This document shows, one piece after another, positions 41,201 through 53,846 of a DNA stretch of 64,000 nt. The first letter of the stretch is position 1, and the number at the start of each line of letters is the position of its first letter. Source of the DNA: Oscarella lobularis (Eukaryota > Porifera > Homoscleromorpha > Homosclerophorida > Oscarellidae); NCBI RefSeq assembly GCF_947507565.1, contig NC_089182.1, forward strand, positions 434,001-498,000. The letters run 5' to 3'. The notes beneath the pieces were generated by a model. That model was not told where the DNA came from and ran no database searches. It saw only the letters and a list, made by a program, of their open reading frames with translations. Made by a program: the position numbers and the translations under genes.

Positions 41201-44200
41201 TTACCAAGCTGACATTAAACGTCCAGACGTTTTGAGCTTCAGCCTCAATATGAATACCGGCCGCCTTACGTTGAATCTTTCCGAAACCGTTCGAGTCAGC
41301 ACTTTCAATTCGTCGGGTTTGATTTTTCAAAATAAGCCCGGTACTGTCGGTGTACGCTCCTATCGACTGAAAGGCAGCACGTCCCTGTCTGAAAACGGGC
41401 TCGTTGTGGAAGTTCGTCTTAGTTTTACCGACCTCAATGCGTTGAAATTCTATACTGACTTGGCGACGGAAGACAGAAATGCTTACCTGAGTGTAGAGCA
41501 GACGACTATCGAGGACATGAATTCTAATCCCGTCAATCCTGTGTTTGAAGTTCGTCCTCTGGTTCTTGACCGCTACGACTTCGTTGCCGACGAGACGGAG
41601 CCATCTCTGACTGAATTTTCATTTGATGCCAACACAGGAGTACTGGACATGACTTTTTCGGAGACAATGAATTACAAAACGATGAACGTTCACCACGTTG
41701 TTGTGACGAATACGTCCGGTGGCGGTTCGTTGCGCAGACTGACTGGTGGGTCAGTGTCCAGGCAAAATTCACACGTTATTTCAGTAACACTTAGCGAGTC
41801 GGACTTGAACGAAATCAAGAGAATTCGCACGTTGGCGACGAATGTCAATAACACTTATCTAACGATTGAATCGTTTGCAATCAAGGACATGAACGGTAAC
41901 AACGTGACACAGGGAGATCTCAAAGCAGCTGCTTACGTACGTGACTCGACCCCTCCAGAGCTGCGATCTTTCGATTTTGATCTTCAACGGGACAAGATCA
42001 CTTTGACCTTTTCCGAAACAGTTTCTGCTGCTACTTTTAACCCGTTGGCTCTCGTACTGCAGGAGAATAGCGACGGAGGGCAATTTTACCAGCTCACCGG
42101 CGGAAACCAGCTGAATTCAGACAGTAATATCTTAGAGTTGGATCTTACGCACTACGACAGCGACGAAGTGAAAAAACTACGCCGACTTGCTACATCAAAC
42201 GCAGACACGCATCTCTGGACTGATGGAAATTTGGTCAAAGACATGGTTGGCATCAATAGCACGAGCCTGGCAAATGTTTCAGCGATTTCAGTCACGCTGT
42301 ACACCCAAGACATCAGCAAGCCGTATGTTGTAAATTTCGAATTGGACATGGACACGGGCGAAATATTTCTCTCGTTCTCCGAGACGGTCGACGCAAGCGT
42401 TCTCCGTCCGAACAGGATCACACTGCAGAGCAGCAGTCGCGGAGAATACACGAGGTACACGCTTCAGGGAGGCGGAGTGAGCCCCAACGAAGGGCCTCTG
42501 GTGACGATCGCCATCCTCGAACAAGATCTTCATGCCATAAAATTGCTCCGCGATCTGGCGACGACTATTAACAGCACGTTCGTGCGCGTTTACAACGAAA
42601 CGGTGCGCGATATGTCGACTCGTCGTAATTACGTGCGTCCTCGCATCTCGCCTGCGAATAATTTTACGGCTGATACGACTCGACCTCGACTTGTCGACTT
42701 CTTCGTCGACATGGACGAATCGGCCCTGACTCTGAAATTCGACGAACCGATCGAACGCGATTCTCTAAATTTTACGGCGTTCGTTCTTCTATCTGATCGC
42801 AACGGGACGCACAGCTTTCGACTACGAGGTGGAAATTCCTCTAGTGAGGACGGGTTGACTATGATTGTCTTGATCACCGTCGATGACTTGAACGAAATCA
42901 AGAAAAACGAAGGTTTATACGTGAGCAGAAATTCAAGTTATCTTCGGATGGAGAGTAGCGCTGTCGACGATATGAATGGAAACCCGGTCGTAGCTGTGCC
43001 ATTGGACGAGGCTCTGCTTGCAAGTGCCTATTACAACGACTCGAGTCGACCGCGCCTTAGGTCGTTTAGCCTCGATATGAATACGGGCGAACTAAGGTTG
43101 ACCTTTCCTGAAACGATGGATGCATCGACGTTGAATATGAGTGGCATTGTTCTACAGTCTGCTTATTTTTCGACGCAAGATTTTCAGGTCCGTCTGAATC
43201 AGGGAACTGTTCTGTCAAACGACTCTACGATCATCAGTATGAAGATTACGATTCCGGATTTGAATGAAGTCAAGCGAAAGGGAATTGGTCGATCTGTGCC
43301 TTTCACTTATCTCGTCCTCGACGATTTTGCTATTCGGGATATGAACGATCATCGCGTTTTGCCACTGGTCAATGGAATGTCTAGCAGAAGAGTCCAGGGC
43401 TACGTCGACGATACCACTACTCCGAGACTTCTTCAATTCGATTTGGACCTGACGAAGGAAACGTTGACGTTTCGATTTGACGAGACCGTTCTCGCGTCGT
43501 CGATTGACGTAACCGAAATTACTTTGCAGAACGACGAGACGTATCCCAACACTTCGTTCTCCTTTACCAACGTTACTTTCGCGACCAGCAGCGACAACAC
43601 AGAACTCGTTATTGACATCGGTCTGGATGATTTGAACGACGTGAAACGATTTTCAAATCTCGCTACAAGCGAAAGAGACAGCTTTCTCTCCATAACGTCA
43701 GATGCAATAACGGATATGGTCGGAAATGCGGTCGTTGATGTGACGATTCCAATAACAGGTTTTATTGGGGACAAAACGAGGCCAATTCTTTTGTCATTCG
43801 ATATTGATCTGAACAACGAAACGATTACTCTAAGCTTCGACGAAACTGTCAACGTTTCCTCTTTAGATCCGACTCAGATAACACTTCAGCAGACGGAGAA
43901 GTTAGACCTTGGCGATTGGTTTACTCTTACCGGTGGAGTGCCTCTAGCCGGCGACGATCCGGTGGTCACTCTTTTGATCACAAAAGAAGACATGGTTGTC
44001 ATAAAGCAGAAGATATACTTGGCAACGCAAAGAAACGATTCCTTCTTGTCAATAACAAACACTACCATCTACGACATGAATGCCAATCCGGTGAGAAGTA
44101 TTAGCTCTGATCTTGCCTTGAAATCGACTGCGTACACGAGAGATGTAACCGAGCCTTACCTCCAGTCGTTTTCTCTCGACATGGATGCCCCCACGCTGAC

Positions 44201-47200
44201 TCTAAATTTTTCGGAGACCGTTAATAGTCTTACGTTGGAAGCAACAGCAATTACGCTGCAAGATGGCAAACTGGCGCAGAACGCCTATCGACTTGCTGGC
44301 GGGAGCACGGTCAGTATTAATGGAACAATGATCGTCGTCGACATAATCAAGACCGATTGGGACGCCTTGAAGAAGAATACGAGCATCGGGACTTCTGTAT
44401 CGGATACGTGGATCGTGTTCACTTCTGATCTAATTGATGACATGGACGAGAATAACGTGACGGCGATTTGGGACGTAGAAGCTAAGCAGGCTGCCGCTCA
44501 CGTCCCCGACACAACTCCACCAGAATTGGTGTCTTTTGATCTTGACATGGATAGTGGCACCGTTTTGCTTTCGTTCACCGAAACTGTCAATGCGTATAGC
44601 TTTGATCCTTCAGAAATTCTATTTCAAGACGCACCAGACACGTTTTCTATTTCTGTGGAGAGGAGACTGCAGCTGACTGGTGGAAACGCTACGACTGAGA
44701 ACACGACGTCAATTTCATTTGATATCTTGGTCGAGGACTTCAACGAGCTAAAGAGGCTTTTCCTTCTCGGTCGATCTAATCTAAGCACCTACATTGCCTT
44801 TACATCAAACCTTGTTCAAGACATGAATTTCAATCCTATCGTTTCTGTACCAATAACGCAAGCGAAGAACGTGTGGACTTACACTCCCGATACTACCAGG
44901 CCAACTCTCTACGTCTTTGACATTGACATGGATGACGGAATTCTGAGACTGACGTTCGACGAGACGATGAACTCGTCGACTCTGGTGCTGAATCAGCTCA
45001 CTTTGCAATCCGAACGTGAAACGAACGTCACTAACTCGACACTAGTCGAACACACGCTGACGGGAGGGACGTATTCCGCGGGCGATCGTACCATTTTTCG
45101 CGTCCGGTTTTCCTTCGAAGATTTAAATCAGATTAAGAGGAAGGATCTATGTACGGAAAGACTGCGGCAGAAAAACTGCTACTTGTCGTTTACAGAAGAG
45201 ACGATAGTCGACATGGAGGGCAATAAGATCGTTCCCATCGCTGCGAATGCGTCGCGTATTGCGAGATTCTATATCCCAGACAGAACAAGCCCGCAATTGG
45301 ATCAGTTTGTTCTTTTCGATTTAACCACTGAAGTGGTCACTATTAGGTTCACGGAGACGATCAACGTATCGACGTTCGATCCGACGCAGATCTCCTTTCA
45401 GCGATGGGCATTTGACGACGAACTGGCCGCTCCGTTTCGCAGAATTACCCTTACCGGCGGCACTCACATCACCCAAGACGATGACATCACTATCAGCTTC
45501 AAGCCGTTGACGTTCGACCTCAATCGCATAAAACAGGATACGACGCTTTGCGTGACGGCGAAAAGCTGCTTCTTTCGCTTGACAAATTTAACGGTTTTCG
45601 ACATGGCTGGAAATTATTTTACTTCCGTCATCGATCCGCCGTCGAGCGGACCGCTCAGCATTATTCGATCGACCGAATATCCGGAAACTTTCAACAGAGA
45701 CAAAGTACGGCCCAAACTGGTCGGCTTTCGCATTGATATGGACGCACTGAACTTGACGCTGACGTTTGACGAAACGGTTCGAGTCGCGCCGTTCAAGGCC
45801 GAATACTTGACGCTTCACAATCGAATAGCGAATTCGACGGAATCGTACCAACTTACGAGCGAGCGCATCATCACGACCGTCGACTGGCTCTACGTCAATT
45901 TCGAGCTGGTCGACGAAGACATCAGAAAAATTAAAGCGCTCGAGCGACTAGCAACGCGAAAGAACGACACTTTTATGGAAATAACGGAGGATTTAATTGA
46001 CGACATGAACGGCAACGACGTCATTCCAACGACGGAACCAAATCTAATTGAAGCGTTGTCATACATTCCCGACACGACTCGTCCGACTCTCTTGTCGTTC
46101 GTTCTGAACTGGGCTGACAAATACATCGTGTTGCGATCACCAGAAGCGATTTATTTACCGTCAGTTAAGCCAACGCTTTTTACTCTCCAATCGTCGCAGA
46201 ACATCTCTTCGCCGCTTACCAGGAGTTACACCCTAACCGGCGGTATTGTTGAACACGCCGATGTTGACAAGCTTAGCGTTCGCATACGTCTCACCGATAT
46301 CGACGTGCAGATAATGAAACTCGACGACGACTTGGCGGAGCTGGGAACGATCGATACGTACTTGTCGTTTCCGGACGGAGCTTTCTACGACGTTTCCGAC
46401 AATCCTGTTCACGGAATCAGCAATACGAGTGCAAGGCAAATTATCGCTAGTGACTTCGTACAGGATGCTGTGCCCGCTGATCTGACGTCATATCATCTTG
46501 ATATGGACGCTGCGACTATTCTTATCACGTTCAACGATGTCATGGACATGACGTCTTTTCGTCCGACTGGCGTCACATTACAAAATACGGCTGACTTGGG
46601 CGACGTCAATGCTTCATATACGTTGACTAATAGCGGAACTATAACGAACAGTTTTGACGGTTACGTCATGCTGGTCGAAATTTCGATCACTGATATGAAT
46701 GCCATCAAGAAGAACTTGGGCATTGCCACTAGTCGGGAGAATACTTATCTTTCGACAGATGACGATCCTAAAGAAGCCGCTCTTTTAGATGATGAACATT
46801 TTCCCATCAATGCTGTTCGGCCTGGAATTCAAGTGACGAAGTTTACTGCAGACACTACGCGTCCTTATCTGGTGAGCTACGACCTTGACATGGATTCTGG
46901 CATCATCTCTTTGACGTTCGACGAAACGATGAGAGCACGAACTCTCGTCATCACGAACTTGGAGTTGCGTAATCGCCCTAATAGTAGCGAAGCAACGATG
47001 TCGTTTACGCTCAGTGGGGGAAATTCTTCTGCCGAGGACTCGACTGTGATTCAAGTCCAATTTTCCACGGATGACTTCAATACCATTAAACGAATGAGCC
47101 CTGGACTATCGACTATGAAAAATGACACGTATCTTTCCTTCAGCAACGATACTATCTTGGATATGAACAAAAATCCGGTGATACCAGTGTCGGATTTCGA

Positions 47201-50200
47201 CAGTAGAAACGTGAAGACGTTTACGCCGGATCACACCCGACCACGTCTCGTATCCTACAATTTAGATATGACAAAAGAAATTCTCGATCTCACCTTCTCG
47301 GAAACGATAGACGTCTCTACGTTTATCGTCTCCTCGATTACGCTTCAAGGCGATATAAAGTCAGTTGAGTCCTATACGCTGACGGGAGGAGAAATTTCTC
47401 CGAAGGATTCTACGATCGTCAGCGTGGGACTCACAACTTTCGATCTGAACGAAATCAAAAGAATACAGTCTATTGCCACGCACCGCAACACGACGTATCT
47501 CACTGTTGCCGAGACACTTCTTCTCGATATGAACGGAAACAAGATGGCGCCTATCATAGACGGATTCGCGCAACAAGTGGTAGACTTCACAGAAGATGTC
47601 ACGCCGCCGGTGCTCGACTCTTTTGATCTGGATATGGACAGCGACTTGCTTTCTCTCACGTTTAGCGAGACCGTTCGAGCAGACACACTGCAACTGACGT
47701 ACATCACTCTGATGAGCAATAGCTCAGGAAACGTGTCGTTTACTCTGACAGGAGGTCTACAAAGTAACGCCGATTCTACCGTCATCAACATTACTTTCAA
47801 CAAACCAGACTCGGACGAAGTCAGACGACTTAGTGCACTAGCTGTTTCAGTTAACACCACTGTCTTGCGTCTGCTCTATTCAACGATTACTGACATGAAC
47901 GGCAACAACGTAACCTACGCTGTAAGAAACGTGACAGATTTTGTGTCGGACACCTCGTCGCCTCGTCTCATTCGCTTTGACTTGGATCTCGATGCTAACA
48001 CGATGACGCTGTATTTTTCGGAAACGATAAAGACGTCTTCTCTCTATCCACCAGCTATAACGTTTTTGGATGCGAATAGCACCAGCTATAACTCAAGTTT
48101 TTACGTTTTACGAGGCGGATACTCTAACTCGTCAGACAACACGTCACTTGTATTGAATCTTTTGGCAACCGACGTTGACGAGCTGAACAAGAGAACGAGC
48201 CTTGCCATTGGAGTGATGTCTACGTATTTGGCGATCTCCTCACTCATGATCTCCGACATGGCTGACAACCGCGTTGTTTCCATCGATGCGAAAGTAGAAG
48301 CTCTTGAAGTCACGACTTACGTGAATGACACCACCTCTCCGAGGCTGCTTGGCTTCGACTTGAATCTCAATTCTAGTGAACTGACTCTTACATTCTCCGA
48401 AACCGTTCTCGCCGCTTCTCTAAATACCAACGGAATTGTCTTCTTGCACGCGCGAAATGACTCTGGAAACGTGACTGATCGTTTCTACCGCTTGCAGGCG
48501 TCAGGAACGTCAAGCCCAGACGGCCCAATAATAGTCGTATCTCTTGACTCCACTGATAAGGATGAACTCACTAGAATTCGAGGCCTGGCTGTTGACCAGA
48601 GAACAACTTACCTGTCAGTCGACACTGATACAATAGAAGACATGAATGAGAATTTTCTCGTTCCTGTGTCGTCATCGGTGGCACTGAAAACTCTTTCGTA
48701 CCAGCAAGATCTTATTTCTCCGTGGCTTGTCTCCTATGACTTGGACGTAGATGCAGGAACACTGACGTTGACTTTTAGCGAAACGGTCGACGCCACAACG
48801 TTCAACGTTAGTCGCATCAGAATCCAGCCAGATCTAAGTCTCGCGGCACCTGAGTTATCTCACTTGCTGTCGAAAGTCAGCACCTCGAAAAGCCCTGATG
48901 GAACCGCTATAACTGTGAACATAGGCCGAGACGACCTTAATGCTATAAAGTTTATCACGGAATTGGCCCGGGAACGCAATAATTCTTATCTATCGTTCGA
49001 CCGCTCTATCGTTTCAGATATGAATGGCAATGCCGTAAATGTCGTGGGCCACAACGCTTCTAGAAAAGTGGACGGATACACAGATGACTCCACTGGTGCC
49101 TTCCTCACGAGTTTTCAACTAAATCTCACTTCGGAAGAGCTCACTCTTACTTTTGACGAAACAGTCGATGTGGCCACATTTACGATACAGGCTTTGACCA
49201 TCATGTCCGACGCCAACGCGACGACCAAGCGAACGCTTATTGGAGGAACGACTTCTGTTCGCAATTCCGACATCGTCACGATCTTTCTAAATAAAGACGA
49301 CTTAGACATCATAAAACTGGATCGATCTCTTGCAACCGACTTGGAGTCTTCTTGGATCCGTTTGATGCCGTCTGCCGTCCAGGACATGGCTTTGATACCA
49401 AATTCGGCCCAGTTTCGAATTATCAATGCATCGAGCTTTACCGAGGACAAAGTGTCTCCGACGTTGATAAACTTTGTCGTCAACTTGAACGAAAGCCGTA
49501 TTATTCTTAATTTTGACGAACCCATCGATACAGCAACGTTTGATCCGACGGCGCTTGTCCTCCAGTCGCACTCCAACATCTCCGAATCGCTCGACTGGTA
49601 TCGCTTGAGTGGAGGAACCACAAACAGCCCGAATGGCCTTCAGATAAACCTTGTTCTCAGCGTCACGGATGCGAATAACATCAAAGCTAAAGACAGCCTC
49701 TTTACCGAGCAATCCTCTTCTCACCTTCGTTTCGATTCGACTCTAGTTCAAGACATGAATAAGAATCCTATTTCGCCCATTTCAAGCGATTCCGCTCAAC
49801 AAGCCGGTGACTACGTTTTCGATCAGATCAGCCCGCACGTTGTTCGCTTTTCTTTGGATATGAACACCGGTCTTCTTACGATCGAATTTCAAGAAACTGT
49901 TGATGTTTCAACGTTCAATTTTGCGTCTATTACACTTCAGGAGCTCTCAGACGTTCGCTCCCAAGAAAGCCTCCACACACTTACAGACGGTCGCCTCGAC
50001 TCCCTCCTCGACAGCACCGAAATAAAAATTCAAATTCAAGATCCAGATCTCAATGAGATAAAACGCAAGGGCATAGGACGATCTAATAACACCGTTTATT
50101 TGGTTCTTGAAAATGGATTCGTGTACGATATGAATGGTCGGCCCAGTATAGGATTGAAGAACGGCTCGACTGCAATAAGTCCTTCTTCGTTCACTGCGGA

Positions 50201-53200
50201 CACTACGGAACCGAAGCTTGTGTCGTTTGATATTGATCTTACCAACGAAACTCTAACTTTGAACTTTTCCGAAACCGTTGACGTCAGCACATTGAACGTG
50301 AAAGGAGTTGTTTTGCAAAACACGAGATCGTTGGGAAATGAGAGTCAGTTTTTTAGGCTGACACCTTCTAGTGAAAACATCTATCCTCTTCGGGATTCAA
50401 CTGAAGTAGTCATTCGCTTGTCGCTTTCAGATCTGAATGCCATAAAGCGGCTTGATAAGTTGGCTGTGTCTCCTTTTTCAACTTGGGTGGCTGTTGACAG
50501 TTCTACCATTAGAGATATGGTTAACAACGCCCTTAGTCCTGTGACGTCCTCACAAGCGCAATCGGTAAATGCTTACGCCAGCGACGAGACATCGCCGAAA
50601 CTAGAACATTTCGATTTAAACATGCAAAGCCAAACGATTACGTTCTACTTTTCGGAAACAGTGGATGTAACGACATTGGATATGAAGCAATGCTTAATAC
50701 AGCAGTCCTCCGTATCTAATGCAGTCAACCAAGAGTTGTATCTAACTGGAGGCTACGTCGAGCAAAAGGACAGTGACGTTGTTTCCGTTGTTCTCACTCG
50801 ACCCGACTTTGACCAGCTAAAAAAGTTACGGCAGCTTGCCATTTCATCAGAGACGACCTATCTGTCTGCCTCGCAAAATCTTATTCAAGATATGAATGGA
50901 AATTGGCTGGTTCCGATTTCAAGCAACCGCTCTTTGCAAGTACGAACGTACACGTCAGATGTTCGCCGACCGGAAATGAGTGGCTTTGATCTGGACATGA
51001 ATATCGGCATCTTGACGCTGTCCTTTTCTGAAACTGTTTTGGCATCGAGTCTCATACCAACAAAGTTGACTCTCACTGCTGGAGTTAATTCTACGGTGCT
51101 GTTTACTTTCAATGGCGGAAGCGTAGAAATCGAAGACGGCCCAGAACTTGTCATGAATTTGACCAAGGCGGACTTTGATCAGATAAAAGAAAACTATAAC
51201 CTTGCTATCGATCGACAGACTACTTATCTTTACTTTCCTTCCAGTGTGGTGGAAGATGTCGACGGAAACGGTGTTGTTGCCAGACACTCGTCAAATCCAC
51301 TTCCTGTAACGAGATTCATTCCCGACACAAGACTGCCGTATCTTCTTTCGTTTGACTTGGATCTTACCACAGGCTTATTGTCTACAACATTTTCAGAGAC
51401 GATGAATGTGAACAGCTTTGACATTACTCAATTGACACTTCGCTCATCCAAGTCGAACGTTTATCAGTCCTACGCGCTCACAGGGGGCGTTCTGAGCCCG
51501 ACGAATTCTACCGATGTCAATCTATATCTGTCAGCCGCAGACCTTAATGAAATCAAGGCCCTGTTCAGCCTGGCTATATCGCGGGAAACGACTTTCATTA
51601 CCTTCACTGGCAAAACTGCGCAAGACATGAATGGAAACTATCTTGCGGCTCTCAGTCCATTTCAAGTGAGAATCTTCAAAGACGACGAAGTACGGCCGAG
51701 TCTGGCTGACTTCACTATGGATTTGAACCGCGGCGAAATGCGACTGGTCTTTGACGAAACTTTGAACCGCTCGTCTTTGGTATTTGTCGCCTTCAGCTTG
51801 TCTTCCGGTCTGGGAAATGAATCCGCTTCTTACGCCCTAACCGGAGGTCTATCGACCGACGGTGATGGAACGAATTTCACTATCCTATTCACCTTCGCCG
51901 ACTTGAATGAAATCAAACGCTTGCAAATTTGCCAGAGCGGGTCTTCATGCTTTCTTTCGTTTACCGAGGACGCTTTCGAGGACATGAACGGAAACTTGGT
52001 TTTGCCATTGAACGGCACCAAGGTAGATAACATCGTACTTGATCGGCAGAAGCCTTTAGTGACGGAATTTACCGAATTCAACTTACGAAATTTGACTATG
52101 ACCATCACTTTTGACGAAGTCGTAGACATCAGTTCCACGCGCTTTGAAAATATTACTCTTCAGACGTTCTTTGAAAATCCTCTGGATTCTCTTCGGCTCA
52201 CGGGAGGAACGATTCACGGCATCGACACTCACGTGGTTGTCATCGCCCTAAGCGGAGCTGACGTCGATCGCATCAAGACTCAGCCACGAGTTTGTTCAAA
52301 GAGAAATACATGTTGGCTGAGCATGGCTGATGGAACTGTCTTGGATATTGCAGGGAATGAAGTTCTTAGCGTTCCAGCTGACAACGCCAAGTACGTGAAA
52401 TCGTTTATTGCTGATGAAAGCGCACCTGTTCTGATGTATTTCAACGTCTCCTTGGAGACCGGCACGCTCAGTCTCTACTACAGCGAACCGGTTGACGTCG
52501 AGACGCTTGATCCGACCGCGTTCACTCTAATGGCGTATCCAGGAGCTCCGTCAGCTGAGAGGTTCACTTTAACAGGCGGAGAAACTTTAAGTTCAAATGG
52601 GAGACTCGTTGTTCTCGATTTCAGCAAAACCGATTTAGATGCTATAAAAGCTCTGGAATTTGCTGGAGGACGGAATGATACTTGGATCTCCTTTAGTGAT
52701 AATTCGGTCTCGGATATGTCGTACTTTCCTGTCAGCGTCAAGCCCATAGGAGCGGCAGCGGCGCTGCGGGTGAACGGCTTTGTGGCCGACATGACGTCTC
52801 CTCGAATTCAAGATTTTCACTTGGACTTGGACGCCGATGTGCTACTGCTCACTTTCACTGAACCAGTCAAAGTATCGTCCTTAAATTTGACTGGATTTAC
52901 GATTTCTTCAGGAAACGGATCCAGCTACACTCTAACAGGCGGCGTTCTTGATCAGCCAAGCTCCTTTGATCGCTTTGTTGTGCTGAAGGTTCTGCTTTTG
53001 CGACCCGATGTACGTCAGCTGAAACTTTCGTCATTTGCTTCAGACGTCAATAATACTTTTTTGACTGTGATACCAGATTCTGTTGCGGACAGCTCCGGAA
53101 GATATAACGACTACATTTTATTGAAGCAAGCAACTGCCGTTACGACTGACACTACGAGAACGAGTCTCGAGTCTTTTGTTCTGGATCTCAATCTCGGAAT

Positions 53201-53623
53201 TTTAGATCTTACGTTTAACGACGTCGTCAGAGCAGACACGTTTAGCGCTCTGGGAGTAACAATTCAGAACAGTTTCTATGGAGATCCCGATCGTCTAATC
53301 AGCCTCGAAGAGGACTCAATAAACACGAGTCCTGACGGATATCATCTCTCCGTACGACTATCCGAAAACGATTTAAATCGTCTTAAAGCAAATGGCAAAG
53401 TAGGAACACGTCCTGAAAACACGTACGTACGGCTGAGCGCCGACACGGTGGACGATGTTTATTCTAAAGACGCTCTTGCAACGACGGACGGAAATGCAAT
53501 CAAAGCGAAACGCGTGGCATACGATACAACGCAGCCGGTCCTGGATTCGTTTTCTCTTGACATGAATACTGGCTTTCTTCTCCTTACCTTTTCGGAAACT
53601 GTCGATGTGGCGACGTTTAAGCC
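29235..53623 (+). CDS. Giant secreted tandem Ig-like-repeat protein, gene B (3' end lost in assembly gap)
   Basis: Open for 8,129 codons without an intron until the N gap at 53624; the stop codon is not seen. The start at 29235 is the first ATG in this frame. It gives a signal peptide beginning MAAQLLCLAFVLLSAHSALA. A first unit follows that lacks its N-terminal half (starting near FTPNDLNALK), and then 65 recognisable units averaging about 375 bp. Units share DTTxPxL, F-LDMDSG, LTFSETV, LTGG, DLNEIKRL, LATSxxNTYL and DMNGN. This looks like a bacterial-type Ig-like (Big_5/SbsA or SwmB-like) beta-sandwich by pattern, not by search. N-X-S/T sequons are abundant. Unit 29 carries a cysteine-rich insertion. 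It is a paralogue of gene A, inverted. An extracellular matrix, surface-coat or adhesion role is inferred. Minus-strand ORFs across this span are shadows. Confidence 0.92.
29373..38285 (+). repeat. Higher-order block 1 of gene B (24 units)
   Basis: Bounded by paired cysteine units: ELCSTEERCY at 29373 with KVCGDAQRCW at 29748, and the next pair at 38286 (PFCTSTRTCY) and 38661 (YVCSRRGTCY). The spacing is 8,913 bp or 24 units. A lone Cys unit (GLCTRRSNCF, near 33118) lies within. A unit with LTFDDIV in place of LTFSETV follows the first pair by three units. Confidence 0.75.
38286..45149 (+). repeat. Higher-order block 2 of gene B (18 units)
   Basis: Runs from the Cys pair at 38286/38661 to the Cys pair at 45150 (DLCTERLRQKNC) and 45549 (TLCVTAKSCF). 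The length is 6,864 bp or 18 units. Three units after the pair comes the LTFTDVL unit, equivalent to LTFDDIV in block 1. Confidence 0.75.
39890..40125 (+). other. Cysteine-rich insertion within unit 29 of gene B
   Basis: About 75 residues interrupt the usual unit after DATSPVV and before FNLDKGEVVVYISETF. The insert has six cysteines, including two CDC motifs, in a protein where most units have none. It stays in frame with no splice signals needed, so it is probably translated. It may form its own disulfide-bonded module or a cleavage or interaction loop; no family is recognised. Confidence 0.7.
45150..51929 (+). repeat. Higher-order block 3 of gene B (18 units)
   Basis: Runs from the Cys pair at 45150/45549 to the pair at 51930 (QICQSGSSCF) and 52293 (RVCSKRNTCW). 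The length is 6,780 bp or 18 units. Two degenerate units (about 46075..46850) follow the Cys pair, one of them carrying the ITFNDVM variant. Confidence 0.75.
51930..53623 (+). repeat. Start of higher-order block 4 of gene B (cut by gap)
   Basis: It begins with the Cys pair at 51930/52293 and continues to the LTFNDVV unit, three units later as in the other blocks. Units 60-64 match units 24-28 one for one, 36 units earlier. Examples are TEFTEFNL against TEFTDINL and LQTFFENP against LQTLFESP. The last unit is truncated by the N run. Confidence 0.75.
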
Positions 53624-53823
53624 NNNNNNNNNNNNNNNNNNNNNNNNNNNNNNNNNNNNNNNNNNNNNNNNNNNNNNNNNNNNNNNNNNNNNNNNNNNNN
53701 NNNNNNNNNNNNNNNNNNNNNNNNNNNNNNNNNNNNNNNNNNNNNNNNNNNNNNNNNNNNNNNNNNNNNNNNNNNNNNNNNNNNNNNNNNNNNNNNNNNN
53801 NNNNNNNNNNNNNNNNNNNNNNN
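53624..53823. other. Assembly gap (200 N)
   Basis: Exactly 200 N, a conventional placeholder length rather than a measured size. It hides the 3' end of gene B and the 5' part of CASD1. The CASD1 part is about 280 residues of the luminal catalytic domain by comparison with the vertebrate protein of roughly 800 residues. The true gap is therefore probably several kilobases. Confidence 0.97.
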
Positions 53824-53846
53824 ATAATAGGCGTTTTGTCTTATAG

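Noticed and set aside
29393-52820. Minus-strand ORFs of 60-200 residues inside gene B
   Set aside because: Shadows of the plus-strand repeat array, with no start context, conserved domain or splice logic of their own.
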